Positions 25,994 through 39,800 of a DNA stretch of 64,000 nt are shown here, one piece after another. The DNA lies in assembly GCA_013398295.1 (NCBI GenBank), contig VZSF01000897.1, positions 19,074-83,073 on the forward strand, written 5' to 3'. A program made the translations under genes and the position numbers. Within the stretch, counting starts at the first letter, position 1. Each line of letters starts with the position of its first letter. The notes below the pieces were generated by a model, which ran no database searches, was not told where the DNA came from, and saw nothing but the letters and a program-made list of their open reading frames with translations. Source of the stretch: Chionis minor. Its lineage: Eukaryota; Chordata; Aves; Charadriiformes; Chionididae.

Positions 25994-28074
25994 TTGAGCT
26001 TAAATTAACCAGAGTGTTATCTACATGGGATCTGGGAAGCCATGTGGCAGCTCTGAGACTGGAGGGGTGTTTCTGGAGGATCCATCCGCCCTGGTCCCTC
26101 CTCTCAGCAACTGGAGTGAGAGTCCGGCTGCAGTACTGTGCTCCATGGCGCTAGCAATGGCATGTGCCAGTGAGGCACCTCCTGGCTCTAAACCTAAGCT
26201 TGCTGCTCTTCCTTCTCCTGAAAGGTCCATGTGGCATGTTCTGTGCAGGGTTGAGAGTGGCCCTGGGGGACAGAGGTACCTTGGGTAGGGAACACCTATT
26301 GCTGCAGGGCTTGCAGGTTGCTTTTGGGGGAAAAACAAAAATCAAATTGCTTCTTGGCAGCCCCTTCTACTAGATGGTCTGATGTTAGGGATCTTGGGAA
26401 CAAGAGCCACCTGGCAATGCACTCCTTGGAGAGCCCAGTGCTGGGGTCAAGGCATGTGCGGCACCCAAGATCTTGGAGCAGCAGAGCTGCATGATATGGG
26501 GGAGAAATCTGAGATGGGAATTAGCTGGGTAAGCATGACATTGAGACAGATGAGTCAAACACCCACTAATTTTTTTCAGCTCTCTGTTCATGTACGAGTT
26601 GTGTGAGATGGTAGCTTGCTTTCACGGTGTTGGGAAATGGCTTGTGAGTGTTGGGCTGAGTCAATCGACTCCATAATGGGGATATAGACCCAAAAGCATC
26701 AGTGAGCGAGCAGGAAAGATGAAACTTTTTATGTGCACCACATAAGAGCTGCCAAAATCTCTGCTGACCGCAGGACCACTGGTTGGAGCCTGGTTTGCGC
26801 ACACGATGGTCCAGTTGGGATGAACTGTCTTGTCGTTTTGATATCGGTTACAGGTATTTTTAAGAATTCAGGAAATCCCATTTTTCCTTTTGTTGTCACG
26901 TGGCCAAAACTTCATTATCACTGTAGTCAAAGGGATCTTCTGGAAAATCCCAGATGAAAATGGCCCTAAAGGGGTATGAATACCCACATGAGAGGAATGG
27001 CATGAAATGGGAGGACATGGCCATTGCCAGCTCACACCAGCTGAAGGACCTGAGTGTGTTCAGCCGGAGTTAGTGCTCCTGATCCATGTAATTAATTCTG
27101 AATGCTTTGAACTGTGTTAGTACAACCCTGGTTTAGCCTGGGAGCTGTCTGAGGGCCTTTCAAAAAGATGAAGGACAATCCCAGCCCGTTCAGACTTAAT
27201 TTGAGCTCTGGCTTTCAGTACCATTTTGCACCTCTGCTTGCAAAGGGAACATCTGCCCGTGGATGAGCCTCTCTGGCTGCTCCTGGAGAGTCCCATGCAT
27301 TTCAGGAGTGTGCTGCCAGCTACCAACAAGTCGATGCATTCATATTTCTTTACAGAAAACAGCTTAAATTCTGTATTCAAGGGATTTCAAGAGAAATCAA
27401 TTACCATAAAAATCTATTAACTCCATTAAAAAAGAAACTGTAAACTTTTGACACCCTGAGGCTTATTTCTGTCAAGCGAGGAATAACCCGTGTTTAACCA
27501 GATTTTACCTCTCCTTCAAATCTACCATTTCCTTGAGGTTTGAAAATGGTCTTAACTCCCCGGCAGCAAATGGTGCACAATCACAGGAGAGGAGCTGCAG
27601 AAATGCCCTGACCTGGTTTTTCCATGTGAGCATTTCAAAGCTGAAGGAGAGAACTGACATTTCCCCGGCAGCAAATTATGGACATGTTTGCTTGTAAAAT
27701 GGACAGACCCTCTAATTGACACCAGCTACTGCATCTCTATCCTATGTCATGAGTTTTTCTTATGCTGGTGATAACATGCTGTGTTTGAATGAGCTGTTGG
27801 TACCTTTTTGGAGCTGGCAGTGGTTGTGACCTCTGCTTTCCACCTCTGTCCTCTGTGAGCCATTAGGATTGATTCCATCCTTTGCCTCCTTGCTGGTGTC
27901 TTAAGCCTCAAGCCTTTGTTTTTCTTTCTCATATTGCCTCCCAAATTCAGTGGTTTAAACCTGTCCTTTGCTTTAGTCTTGGTTCAGTCTGTGCCTTGTT
28001 TTTCCAAATATCCTGCTAAATTGCATGTAGATGTGCTGGGATCTCAGTGATCTGTTAGTGCTGGTGCCATCCAT
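25994..28074. other. Intergenic; one short direct repeat
   Basis: The 15-mer TCCCCGGCAGCAAAT occurs at 27557-27571 and again at 27662-27676. Otherwise nothing recognised. Confidence 0.6.
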
Positions 28075-28892
28075 TATCGCCACCGACCAATGGGCTGAGG
28101 CCAATGGTGGGAAATTCAACAAGGCCAAGTGCCAGGTCCCGCACTCAGGTCAAACAACCCCATGTACACTACAGGCTTGGGGAAGAGTAACTGGAAAGCT
28201 GTCTGACAGGAAAGGACCCGGGGGTGTTGGTCGACAGTCAGCTGAACATGAGCCAGCATCGTGCCCAGGTGGCCAAAAAGACCAACAGCATCCTGGCCTG
28301 GATCAGCAATAGTGTGGCCAGCAGGACTGGGGCGGTGATGGTCCCCCTGTATTGGGCACCGGTGAGGCCCCACCTCGAATCCTGTGGTCAGTTTTGGGCC
28401 CCTCACTCCAAGAAAGACATGGAGAGGCTGGAGCATGTCCAGAGAAGGGCACTGGAGCTGGTGAGGGGTCTGGAGCACAAGTCTTGTGAGGAACGTCTGA
28501 GGGACCTGGGGTTGTTCAGCCTTGAGAAAAGGAGGCTGAGGGGAGACCTTCTCGCTCTCCACAACTACCCAAGAGGAGGGTATAGCCCGGTGGGGGTTGG
28601 TCTCTTCTCCCAAGTAACAAGCGATGGGACAAGAGGAAATGGTTTCAAGTTGTGCCAGGGGAGGTTTAGGTTGGATATTAGGAAAAATTTCTTCACGGAA
28701 AGGGTTATCAAGCATTGGAACAGGCTGCCCAGGGCAGTGGTGGAGTCACCATCCCTGGAGGGATTTCCCAGCCAGGCAGACGTGGTGCTGAGGGACGTGG
28801 GTTAGTGGAGGGTTTGGCAGTGTTAGGTTGATGGTTGGACTCCATGACCTTAAAGGTCTCTTCCAACCTAGGTGATTCTGTGATTCTATGAA
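28075..28892 (+). mobile_element. CR1 LINE fragment (sense), about 0.8 kb
   Basis: It starts further 5' in ORF2 than most copies here (AAATTCAACAAGGCCAAGTG, then a [15 protein letters not shown] tract) and continues through [19 protein letters not shown] to VVLRDVG and the GATTCTGTGATTCTATG tail. One frameshift separates two open segments of about 93 and 193 codons. First 3' tail type. Confidence 0.95.
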
Positions 28893-31800
28893 TAGCTGGA
28901 GGATCTCCGTACCCTTCTTCTGCCAGTCTCTCTGGTGTTTCCACATCCTGAAGTTCCCATCAATTCTCCATTCAGGCCAATCTCTGTATGATGGTCACAC
29001 ATCTCAGCACGATCTCTTTGTGGGGCTGCTGGGATGTATCGCCGTAGGATTTTGTGATGTGCCTGGCAGTGCTCCATGGACAGGCACCCTGGGGTGCTGA
29101 GCTGGCTACAGTGGTGACTGGGTAAGGTGAAATGCAGCAGAAGCCCTGGTGCGTTCTCCGATGGCTAATATAAGGTTGTGCTCAGCCTGCAGTCTTTCAG
29201 AGGGAGCCGCAAATAGGATATCCTTCCTCTGTCTAGCTGGCTGTTTTCAGGAGACTTGTATGAAAACATTTGAGACCTGCTTCCCTCTGTCAGATTGGGC
29301 TGAGATTGTCAAGATTTTGCTAGTCTTAAGGCAGAGGGTCTGTCTGCTTGTGTGATACGTGCTATGGCTCGGCCGTGGGTGTTGGGACGTGGATCTGCAC
29401 AGGTCCCCTGGGAAGGGTACGCATGCCCAGCCGCAGCTCTGTAATGCAGTTTTTGTGTCTACATGCAACAGGGATAGATATTTGGTGGATGGAGTTGGCA
29501 GCATCTGTCATGGGTGATCCTGGGGTAGGAGATGTGTGAGATCCAGCTGGAGCCACAGGCAAGTAGGACGCAGGCACTAGCCAGGTGAGACAGCAGATCC
29601 ACTGGCTCTCATCCCTTTTAGTCAGACCTTGCTGGCAGAGTTTATTTATTTATCCCAAAAGTTGTTGGGGAAAAAGAAAAGGAAGAGGAATTTATTGCAA
29701 ACACACAGAGGAAGAATAAATGGAGGGGAACAGCCCAGCCTCTGGCGCTACTGCAAGTATGTAAGACCTGCTTTCTTTTTCCTCTCTTGCATCTTGCCAG
29801 GCTTCCCATAGTTCTGTCATCTGATCCAGATGAGGTAAAGGGAGAACCTGGTCCATCAGCTTTATAGGCTTTGGAGGCAATTTGTTCAAGGAAGTGTAAA
29901 ACCTGGAGAAGTTGCCCCTATAAATTATTTACCGAGGGCAGTAAAACATCAAGGAAATTTCTGGGATTCCTTGCAAAACCCTGAGGTTTATGGGGTCGTT
30001 TCCCTGCACCTGCCAGGTTTCTCTAAAGATCTCTGTAGCGGTTTTAGGAGGTCTTTGACAGGGGCTGGTGGCAGCTAAGACCTGCTGAAGTTTGTGAATA
30101 TGTGATGTATAAAATGAGCATCGTGGCGGCACCTAAGCAAACTGGTGACTCTAAGTGACCTGAGCTGCCTCGAGTTGGACAAAGATGGGTAGAGCAAATG
30201 GCAGTCCTCCATCAGCCTTGTTACCTGAAATATATCCTGAAAGATGGAGCATGTGAAAGGAGCAAGACCAGCTGTGATCTTGGCCCGCTGCTGGGCTGTA
30301 GATAGAGGGACGTACTGAAGCAAGTGCCTGGAAGCTGCAGAGAATCTCTTCACCCTGATAAACATGTCCCACGCTGCATTTTCTCACCTAGGGCTGGTAT
30401 TTCATAGCCAGGTGAACCCTTAAAAGCAGTTGGATTTTGGAAGGAATCAACAAGGGGAAAAGCAAAAGAGAAAACGATTCCTTTTCCTTTTAGAGTCAGA
30501 GAACTGCGCCCTTGAATTTGGGATCATCAGTAATCTGGATGTGCTGCAGTCATCCATCAAGGACCCGCGCTGGCAACGCAGCAGCAGGAGTTGGGTGGGT
30601 TTTCACCCCCGAGTGTTTGCAGCTCGCTGCTAGAAGGCAGAGCACAGCTTGAACCAAAATTTTAGAAATACGTGTAGTAAAATTCAGAAATATTTAATAC
30701 GCTCAAAAACTGAGCACTTAGAAGTTCAACATTCATGCACATCTGCATGTATGAATTATGTCTGCCAGGAAATCTGTTTAGTTTGTGACATCCAGGTTAT
30801 GAAACCCTTTTGAATCCTTTTCTTCACCTTTGCAATATGAATTCAAGGTGTGACTGTTCTGAGCTCCTTTCTATACCCGTAGGGTCTTTGCGTTTTGTGC
30901 ACATTAACACTTTCTCACTGAAGGCTTGGGGCTCACCATGCTTTTTCTTTGCCTCCACAGTCTTCTAGGATTTATTCCTTGCATGACTATTTTCCTATTG
31001 CTATGTTAATGTGCATTTTCTACTCTTATTTATTCTCTGCTGAAGCATTAAACAATATCAAAGCTGGAAAAAAAAATAAAAATAGAAGAATCACATTAAA
31101 TTTTTATCTGCAGAAACATGCTTTGGCTCAGCTGCCCAAAGTGACTGCAGAAACTGACGTACTTTTTGTTGCTTTTTTTTTCTTCTAATTTTCTGCATAT
31201 GTGTGAACTTGGGTGACAAATGCTCAAGATTCAGAGGTACTTTTTTTCTGTCCCTTGCTGGCTCCACATCCCTCTCAAGGAATCACTGCTGGCAGTACGT
31301 ACCCCTGCCCCATGCATCAGTGCTCTGGCCAGTGGTGGAAGGAAGCCAGTGCTCTGGAGTAGACCTGCTGTAGGATGGTGTTAGCACATGCCTTGTCATA
31401 TCACAAAGGCATCTTAGAGGGACTCTCTTATTCTTTAAGAATAAACCAGTATTTTCTTGGAATTACAATGAGGAACAGAGATTTCTGTTAGCATTTAAGC
31501 TTTTTCTGAATGATTTTTTTTTCCATGCGTTTTGAGCTCAGTCTACCCCAAGGGGTCAAGCAGACAGGAAATTTTGTCCATGATATTGGCAGGAATGGGC
31601 GGGAGGGGGTAAAAATGTCACATTTGGAAAGGCAGGAGGTATGATTTGGCTTGAGTCCAACATCAAGCCTCATGTGTGAAGGCAGAAGCTGCTTACAAAC
31701 CTGTTCTGAAGGCAATGAATTTGGAGCTTTTTAATTTACCACCTATGTTCTCTTAATTAGATGGGATGTATTGGTGACTGTCAAAGGCAATGAGGGCCAT

Positions 31801-33673
31801 GAGCACTGGTGGCCTCCAGGGATGGTGTGTGTGCTAGAGGACCTCAATGCCAGGCAGGACCCCATGGGATGACATGTGGCAGTGGACGTGCCAACACATG
31901 CAGATTCCTTTGCCCAGGGTACAACACCGAAGATCCACGAGGCACTTATGAAAATCGTCATTTTGGAGGACCTTCTTCTTCTGTCTCAATGTGGCAGCTG
32001 GTATTTTTGGGGCAGGATTGGGTGACCTGGTCACAGTGCTGTTCACAGAAACTGGGGAGCCTTCTCTGTATAGACCAGTAAGACCATTAGGACAGACTTC
32101 AGTGCCAGCTGTTGTGGTGGACATGTGTCTTGAAGGATCTATGTTCGCTGTCTCAGTAAATATTACATTCCATTTCCGGTGCTATTTTAGATATGAAAAT
32201 TCTCAGAACAGTCAGTTGTATTGACAAGCTAAATTATCCTTGACTTTGATTGTATTTTGGGCAGGAGAAGGCGTAGAGGTGTGAATGATGGGAGGCAGAG
32301 AAGAGAGGATGGAAGGAGGCACTTTTTGAAAAACGTTGAAATAAGGGTCTCTGCAGGAATATTTGTGGAGGGACATATGTTTTTAATAATATTAACACAG
32401 AGCTCAGAAACTCAGTCAAAGGCTTTGCTGCCTTCCTGCTTTATGGAAGGCTTGTTATGGTCCAGGACAGACCCTGCCCTGCGGAGCTGAGGACTACATG
32501 TGAAGGGAAATGGGACACTGCCAGGTTGGCATTGCAAGAAGGGTGCTGGGAAACGAGGGGTGATGGGGTGATCTTGCCAAAGCTTGTAAGACAAGTCTTG
32601 CAAAAGAGGTGCTGGTAAAACCTAGTTTTCTTGGGTCTCAGCTCTGCGCTTCTCTTCCATTACTTCATTTTTTTTAGAAGGTTATTTACTCGCATTGTTA
32701 AAAAGCCTGCAGTGCTTCTGTGGTCTAGACCCACACCAGGCTGCTCCAGGCACTTGACTTTCGTCTTGCCTGTTTGGGGATTCATTTAGGTGGGGTTATT
32801 CCAGGCTGTGCAAGAGCACTCAGCCTTGTATTCCAAAAGTGACCTCATCTATAACGCAACATGAGTTTTGAGGTTGCACATTGTTAACTGGAAGGAACAA
32901 TCCAGCCCTGGCAAAGAGCTAGGTTGGATGAAGTCATTGAGTTCTTCTCTTCCCCCTGTCTGTAATATCGACCCTGGAAGTAGTCCATGTCTCTGTGAGA
33001 AATCTGCTCAGCTCAGGACAAACAGGTGAGGCTCAGAAGAGGAGAAGAACATTTTATTGCACATTAAAAAAGGATAAAACCCCTTCTGGTGACCCCACTT
33101 CTGCTGCAGTTGTTGCTTCATAGAGAGAAGTCCTGCTCCGCAGGAGACTTCTGTAGCAATTTTGGGGAGTCATTAAACCATCCGTAGGCAATAAGCAGAG
33201 CTTTTCACCCCTTTTGACTGCTACACGATGGTGGGCTGGATCTCCAAGGGTGGCAAGAGCAAGGCAATTAATCCTGGATTTAGGAACCTGAAGGCTAGTT
33301 GCAAAAAAGGCTAATAAAGACTCAAGTGCTGGTGATTGCTGTCTGCAGTGATCTTCTACTGACCTTTCCTCCAGGTGTAATTGAGGGTAGCAGATGCTTC
33401 CCTCTGTCATCACACTACTAATGTTCACATTTAGGCTTAACTGCCTGTGGGTGGTAGTTGCCTGAAGAAGGGCACTGTTAGGGAAAGGTGCCTGGGGGAG
33501 CAAAGCTGAGCTCTCCCCTGTAGCCAGTATCAGCAGAGAGATGAAGGAATTAGTGGATTTATGGCCTTTAATGCCAAATGCCTAAGCCAAGATGAGCTTG
33601 AGAAGCTGGAGAAAAGCTTCCCTTGCCACTATAGGCAGGTGGGACCATCAGACTCAGATGGCATGCGTTAAAG
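28893..33673. other. Intergenic upstream of the collagen gene, nothing recognised
   Basis: No CR1, LTR or exon seen. A 149-codon minus-strand open frame at 33054-33503 shows no family signature. Confidence 0.6.
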
Positions 33674-33690
33674 CCTCTTTCCTTCCGCAG
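33674..33690 (+). other. Candidate 3' splice site of the first coding exon (5' UTR intron)
   Basis: A pyrimidine tract ending in CCTTCCGCAG lies 70 nt upstream of the start codon. If used, the gene has at least one non-coding exon further upstream, and 33691-33760 is 5' UTR. This is inference; the alternative is a transcription start close to the ATG, but I see no TATA box or CpG island there. Confidence 0.5.
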
Positions 33691-33760
33691 ATGAATGACT
33701 CTCCAGGCTGTGTGCTGACTCTGGGAACCAAAAAGGAGCTTCTTCCCAAGGAAAAGCAAA

Positions 33761-33830
33761 ATGTTGTGTGCCCAGATCCTTGCCCTGGCAGTGGCTGTGG
33801 TGCAGCACAGAGCTGTGGCTGTTCATGAAG
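33761..33830 (+). CDS. Coding exon 1: start codon and signal peptide
   Basis: The ATG at 33761 has A at -3 and opens 23 codons beginning [14 protein letters not shown], a hydrophobic core typical of a secretory signal peptide. The exon ends in phase 1 at a good donor (GAAG|GTATGT, donor at 33831). The split codon completes with CA of the next exon to give Ala, followed by CRTAEVAD, which aligns with the Cys just before VWA1 in human COL7A1. The start was chosen because it is the only frame that yields a signal peptide and joins VWA1 in frame. A pyrimidine-rich 3' splice site at 33690 suggests that this exon also carries 5' UTR from 33691. Confidence 0.82.
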
Positions 33831-36800
33831 GTATGTGGCAAGTGGGCTACTATGAATGCAGAGAAGCTGGGGGTGATGCTGAGACACATCAGGGGGAAAA
33901 AGACCTTTTCCAAGCAGCTATTTCTGCTAATGCCATGGATACACAAAGAGATGTTGTCATGGTGGAGTTGTAGTGCTGATGCCTTTAACTTCTGCATAGG
34001 GTCTTTTAGGTTGAGATCATCTGGCCAACCGAGCATCTCAGCTGGCTCCAAAAGGCAGGCAGGACCTGACTTGCTGCACTAGGGTTTATGGGGAAACTGG
34101 GGCTTTGCTCAGTGTCCTGCCTCTAATACTGTTCCACCTAGCTGCTCCAGAGGAAGGTGGGGAGAAAGGGAAAATATATCCTCTCCTGATTCCTATTCTG
34201 GTCTCCGAGAGTTGGGACAAGCCATCACACAGGGGTTGTGAGAGAGCAGACCCCAAGGCAGCCTTCAAGCCTCCTGCTGCTGATTAGAGAGTCGAGATGG
34301 CAGAAGGGCTCATCTCCCCCTGGTTTCCCATTGCTTGTGCAAGCTCCCAAAGAACTTTTGGGGAGGAGGGACTGGGCCCAAAAGGCAGGAGACAAAAGGA
34401 CCACAGAGAAGAATCTCGTGGAGGTACAGCATGATCCAGAGTGTGTCTCTGTAGCCTCAGGGTCCTGTAAGGGGGTGGAAGCTCCTTGTGAGCATCCTGC
34501 AGAGCTAATCCAGAGTTCCCAGGACTGTCATGAGGCTGGATATGAGCTCGTGAGTCCTCTCTCTTCAAACTGTTCTGCAGCAACAAGCCCCCAGGCTTTG
34601 AAGGTGTAAACTCAGCTGGATTAACTCCAATACATTCAACAAGGAGTTAATGGAAGCTTTGGCATCAGCTACAAAATTAACTTGATTAAGTTCCTGTCCG
34701 TCAATTAAGCCAATATACTTGACTATAATGCTATTTAATTCAAAGCTGGGAACAGTGCAATAAATCAACGTTTACAGATGTCTCTGGCAAACCTGTGATT
34801 GATGAAACGTGGTAATTTTGGAGGTGCATGGAAAATTTCAAATAAAATCATATCCCCCTGTGATTAATATAGCTGTCTGTCTTGGTATTTTCTCCAGAAG
34901 GTACCAATCCAAATATGCTTAACATCACATGTTTCCGATGACAGCTTCAGGTACCTGATCCAAGCAGAAAACACTCTCGGGTTTCATTGCCAAACTGGGC
35001 CCCTCTGGAAGGGTGCTGAGGTCCTGGCTCAGCATCTCGCAGAATGGGCTCTGGTTGCCCCTTTATACAGAAAGAGACACCACCCTGCACTTTTTAATCC
35101 CATGGAGCTCTTGTTTGTTGTCTTTCTCCTCATTATCCCTGGATGCAAATGAGGGCAGGAACATTGTGCAGGGTGAGCAAGACTGCTATGGGGCCAGGAA
35201 TGGATGGAGGAGGCTCTCTGGGGATTTGGGATTTGGAGAGGTAGGTAGGAAACGTCCCCCTGATACCAATGGCATTTTAAGCATGTTTTCCAGAGGAGGG
35301 CCAAAAATTCACGTCTCCCAACAAAAGCTGTCTGCACTGCCTTGAGTAACTCTATGAGGTGGGCAATTTTGGGAGGGCTGGGGGTGATCTTCTCCATCTT
35401 GTTGAACCTTTGTTGGGATTTTCTTGTGATAATACAGGTTGTGGTTACCCTGGGAAGATGTTGAATGATTTCTACCACTTCTGAGCTCTGAGCCAAGGAC
35501 CGGCATTGCCTTCCCTCCAAGTCCTTCTGGGGGAATAGGGACATCAAGGTCAAAGCTAGGGAAAAGGGGTAGATCCAAAATAGAAGCAGCAGCTGGGAAA
35601 AGAGCTTATGGTGATCTACTGTTAGCAGCTGAGATCTCAGCCCTGATATCTCAGCTGAAAAGCTCTTATGGAGGATTGAGAAGGGAAGGGAGATATCAAC
35701 AGAGAGCTCTAGAAAGGAAAATTGAAATAATTGTCTCCTATTTTTGTCAAGGGAAAGGGCTTCATATTTCCAGCTGGGTACAAGTAAAACCGAAAAGAGA
35801 CGGTTATTATTTTTCTGCAGTAAACAGAACTGTTAAGTCGTGAGAGCTCAGTGTCAGGAGTTGCAAAGAAAGATGAAGAAGCCAAAAGCCTTGGGTAACA
35901 AAGACCCTTGGACTGCCATCCATCCACAGCCAGCAAACGATCCTGTGTCCTGCTGTGTGGCCAAAATGGATTGATCAGGGACACAACAATGAAGGAGAGC
36001 ACAAAACCTGCATCTTTCCAAGCCCTTTGGGGAGGCTGCTTATAGAAATGGGGTAAAAGGCAGGTAAATTGAAGAGGTTGAGCTGAAAACAGCCTTTCCA
36101 TTTGCAGCAGAAGCATGAGGAACCCACCTAGCGCATCTCCCCAGCAAACTGGAACAAATGCTGCAGCCCAGTTGCGTGCGAGTTGGGTCTCCAGGCCTGC
36201 AGCTGAGAGTCAAGGCAGTGGCTGGGTATAGTCCAAAAAGCAGTAGTGACACAAAATGAAAAAAAAATGTGAAGAGTCTGAGCCTGATCCTGGTGATCAA
36301 GATACAAAAAGCTCTTCTCCAGCAGGCAGCACGGTCTACTTTTTAGCAGCCCTACAGTAATAACTCAGCATCTATCTGCAAAGGAGAGAAGCACCAAAGA
36401 AAATATAAATTTTAAACATACCTTGCAGAGCCTTCATTAATTTAAGCATCCCTAAAAGTCATCAGATATCTGTCCGTGAAATACATTTATTGGATGCCTA
36501 AGGAAAATTAAATTCAACTGAGACTGAACACTGTATGGGGAAATATGCCTTGATGTTCGTTAAACAAATTTCCCTGTACACCTGTCCCTTCCCTGCCAGC
36601 TGTCATCAGATAGCTCTGCCTTGTACAGAAAAAAAATGCTCAAATTGTTCATTCTTTGCACAAGATACTTCCCATGCTCGGGGCCACTGGCAGCTAGGCA
36701 AGAGGGGAGTGTTGCAAAGCTTGAATGCATGGAGCATCCCGAGCTCTCTCTGTGCAAGACTGGAAGGCTTGGTTATTTTAGGGCTGGCAAAGCATGGGTG

Positions 36801-39800
36801 GCCAGGTGGCCCCTCTGTCTGCGTGGGTGTCTCACATTGGCTCTGGAAACCCTGATGCAAGAAGCCCAAGATTAGGTTGGTGGGGTGGCAGAGCTGCCAC
36901 ATTCCCAAATTTTAGTTGTGAGTGGCTCAGGTGTCAATGTCTGCTGCTGGGCATATGAAACTCCAGCCATCCCCTTGCTTCCAGCACGTCCTACAGACCC
37001 GCATGCTGTGATGGATCTGGGTCTCAGTATTTGTGCTTCAAATGAGAAACTTCCCCAGGGTAAGAACAGCAAAATGGGGAACTAGAAGGAAATTAAAGAG
37101 AACAAAGCAGCCTGTTGCTGTAGGAAGTCCATGATTACCCACTTCGTTGGGCCTAAGCAATATTCCTTAACTACAATATCTTGGGGGTTCACATGACTCA
37201 GAGGGCTTTAGCTCCTGGCTGGCTCGTTGCATGGTGGGGGATGAGCCTTCTCACCTTTCTTCTCCCTCAGCATGCAGGACGGCGGAGGTGGCCGACATTT
37301 TGTTCCTTGTGGGGCAGTCACAGGGCACAGGGAGGGAGAGCTCCCGGCTGGTCAAGGACTTCATCAGCAGCATGGCCCGTTCCTTTGAGAATGTGGTGAT
37401 GGGCAAAGGAGGCGTCCGGCTGGCAGTGGCACTCTACGGGGAGAAACCAAGGTGGGTCAGTCCGTCCTCTACCACCAGCACCCAGGTTTCTACAGCCCTA
37501 TGGCTCTAGATGAGCAACCATGTCGCCATGGTTAAAGAGCTATGGCTGCTCTGCTGAACCATTACAAGACCAGAGCCAGGGTTCAACCTCCAGCAGTGTC
37601 ACTAGCGTCTGGAGGTGCTCGGCCATGGGGAACTCTTTCAGGACAGGGAGGCTGATATTTAATCCAGCCACAAGAAATTCCCCATTATCCAATTTTAGAT
37701 AGTGTCTCATGGTAACAGGACTCTGTGAGGCTCATACCCTGGACTCCCTTGGCCACTGTGAAGAGGACCCCTTGCCTACATATAACCCTAGTGTGACTAG
37801 CTAAACGTCAACACTGTTGCTCATAATTACTATTATCAATGCATCCTTGCTATACAAACAGTGTTTTCTTGCTCCTTATTCATCCATATTCCCCCATTTC
37901 TCATTCCCAGGATGAGTATTGAGCTCACGGATTACGTGACCATTGAAGAAATGCTGGTGGCAATTCAGGATCTCTCTCTCAAAGGCAGCAGCTTAAAAAC
38001 AGGGTCAGCCCTGGCATTTGCGGCTCGCGCCATGTCTCGCCTGGACACCCTGCGAGAGGATGCAGCAAAGGTAATGAGAGAGTTGGGTCTTTATAGTCTA
38101 GAGAAGAGAAGACTAGGGGGGGGGATCTCATCAATATTTACAAATACCTAAAGGGAGGGTGCCAGGAGGACGGGGCCAGTCTTTTTTCAGTGGTAGCCAG
38201 TGACAGGACAAGGGGCAATGGGTATAAAATTGAACATCAGAAGTTCTGTCTGAAGATGAGGAGGAACCCATTTCCTTTGAGGGTGGTAGAGCACTGGAAG
38301 AGGCTGCCCAGAGAGGTGGTGGAGTCTCCGATTCTGGAGACATTCCAAATCCGCCTGGACGCCATCCTGTGCAACCTGCTGTAGGTGGACCTGCTCTGGC
38401 AGGAAGGTTGGACCGGATGATCTCTAGAGGTCCCTTCCAACCCTTAACTTTCTGTGATTGGTAAATGACCTTCTGTGATGACTCCCCTGGTGTCATCCTC
38501 AGTAGGGATCAGACCTCCTTCCCCTGAAGACACAAATGAGCCATTTGGTTTTTGTTCATCCCCTCAGATTTTTAGCTTGGAGATAAGGTACCACATTTAG
38601 GAGTTCATTCAGCTTCAGGTCACTTTAATGGTCACAGAGGGAGGCAAACACCTCCAGATTTTCAGAGGACTGACTCATTTTTTAAAAATGCTAACATTTC
38701 CCCACGGATTGCAGAGGTAGCCAGTATTCCAGTCTTAAATGCTTTCAGTTGAGTGCCCAAATTCAGGGCACTAACTGCGTAAGCTAACTGAGCACGCCTA
38801 GGACATGAGAAGGAGGAGAGAAGTTGTGGCGTTGGTGCATGTAGCTGTTGCTAATAGTCTGCACCCATCCACTCTCATTATAGAGAGTGGCAGTGCAGTT
38901 GGCATCTCACTCGAAAAGCAGACATGTTGCTCTGTCTTTACTTTTCAAACATCAGTTCTGGTTCATTGGTTTCTTTCAGGTTTGGGGTTTTTTTTTATTT
39001 TTAATTATTTTGCTCATAATTTCTAAGGGATTCTGAGGATGGTGAGAATGCTAAAGAGAAGATGCTGCATTCTGGGTTGCTCTGCAGGCTGCGTGAAGTC
39101 GTTCACTCCAACCTGCCCTGATGGTAGACAGTCTTGAAATCAAGAAGGGGCAGCCTCATGGGGAGTGGATACACCCCATGCATCAAGTCTGGAAGGATTA
39201 CAGCCAGCTTTCGCCTCCTGTGGGCCTCCCACATTTGCACCTCAGCACCTTCTCTTTTACTCTGAGATCCTGCATGCCAAATGCGGTCTGTGTGATCCAT
39301 GCTACCAGTGTGGTCAATGTTTTGGGCTGTAGAGCAGGAGGGAGAACGTGAGGATACGGGTGGGACATGTTTACAACCTCAACAGCCTCCTTAAAGGTGT
39401 TGCAGCAGGGTGTGTGTTCATTATATCATCCCATGCGCCAGCCACATCTCCTGCTACGTGATGTGACGCAGGACTGCCCAAAAAGCTTGAAAGGTCTGGG
39501 TTTGCTGAGCTGGCTGTCATTGAAACCCAGGCTGTGGCTGAGAGAGTTTCTTACCACCTGGTAGCGCCATCCAGGTGCCAGTGGCCAAATGTGCTGTCCA
39601 GGGTGCAGCTGAGTCCTCTTGTGAGAGCTGCTCATGTGGACTTGTAGAGTGAATCCTCTCCCCGTGCTAGCATTAATCTCTTTCTCAACCCAGAGTTACT
39701 GCCCCAAGCACAGGAGAGACACGGTTGGGCAGGAGGAGACGTGCAGAGAAGATGCTGACATGAGCAGCAGCAGTTATACTCTGTTTCCTTCCCAACTTAT

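Noticed and set aside
33592..33828. 78-codon frame covering the collagen start exon
   Set aside because: It runs in a different frame through the signal peptide region and ends at the TGA at 33826-33828; the frame starting at 33761 is the one that joins VWA1. Kept only as an upstream-ORF note.
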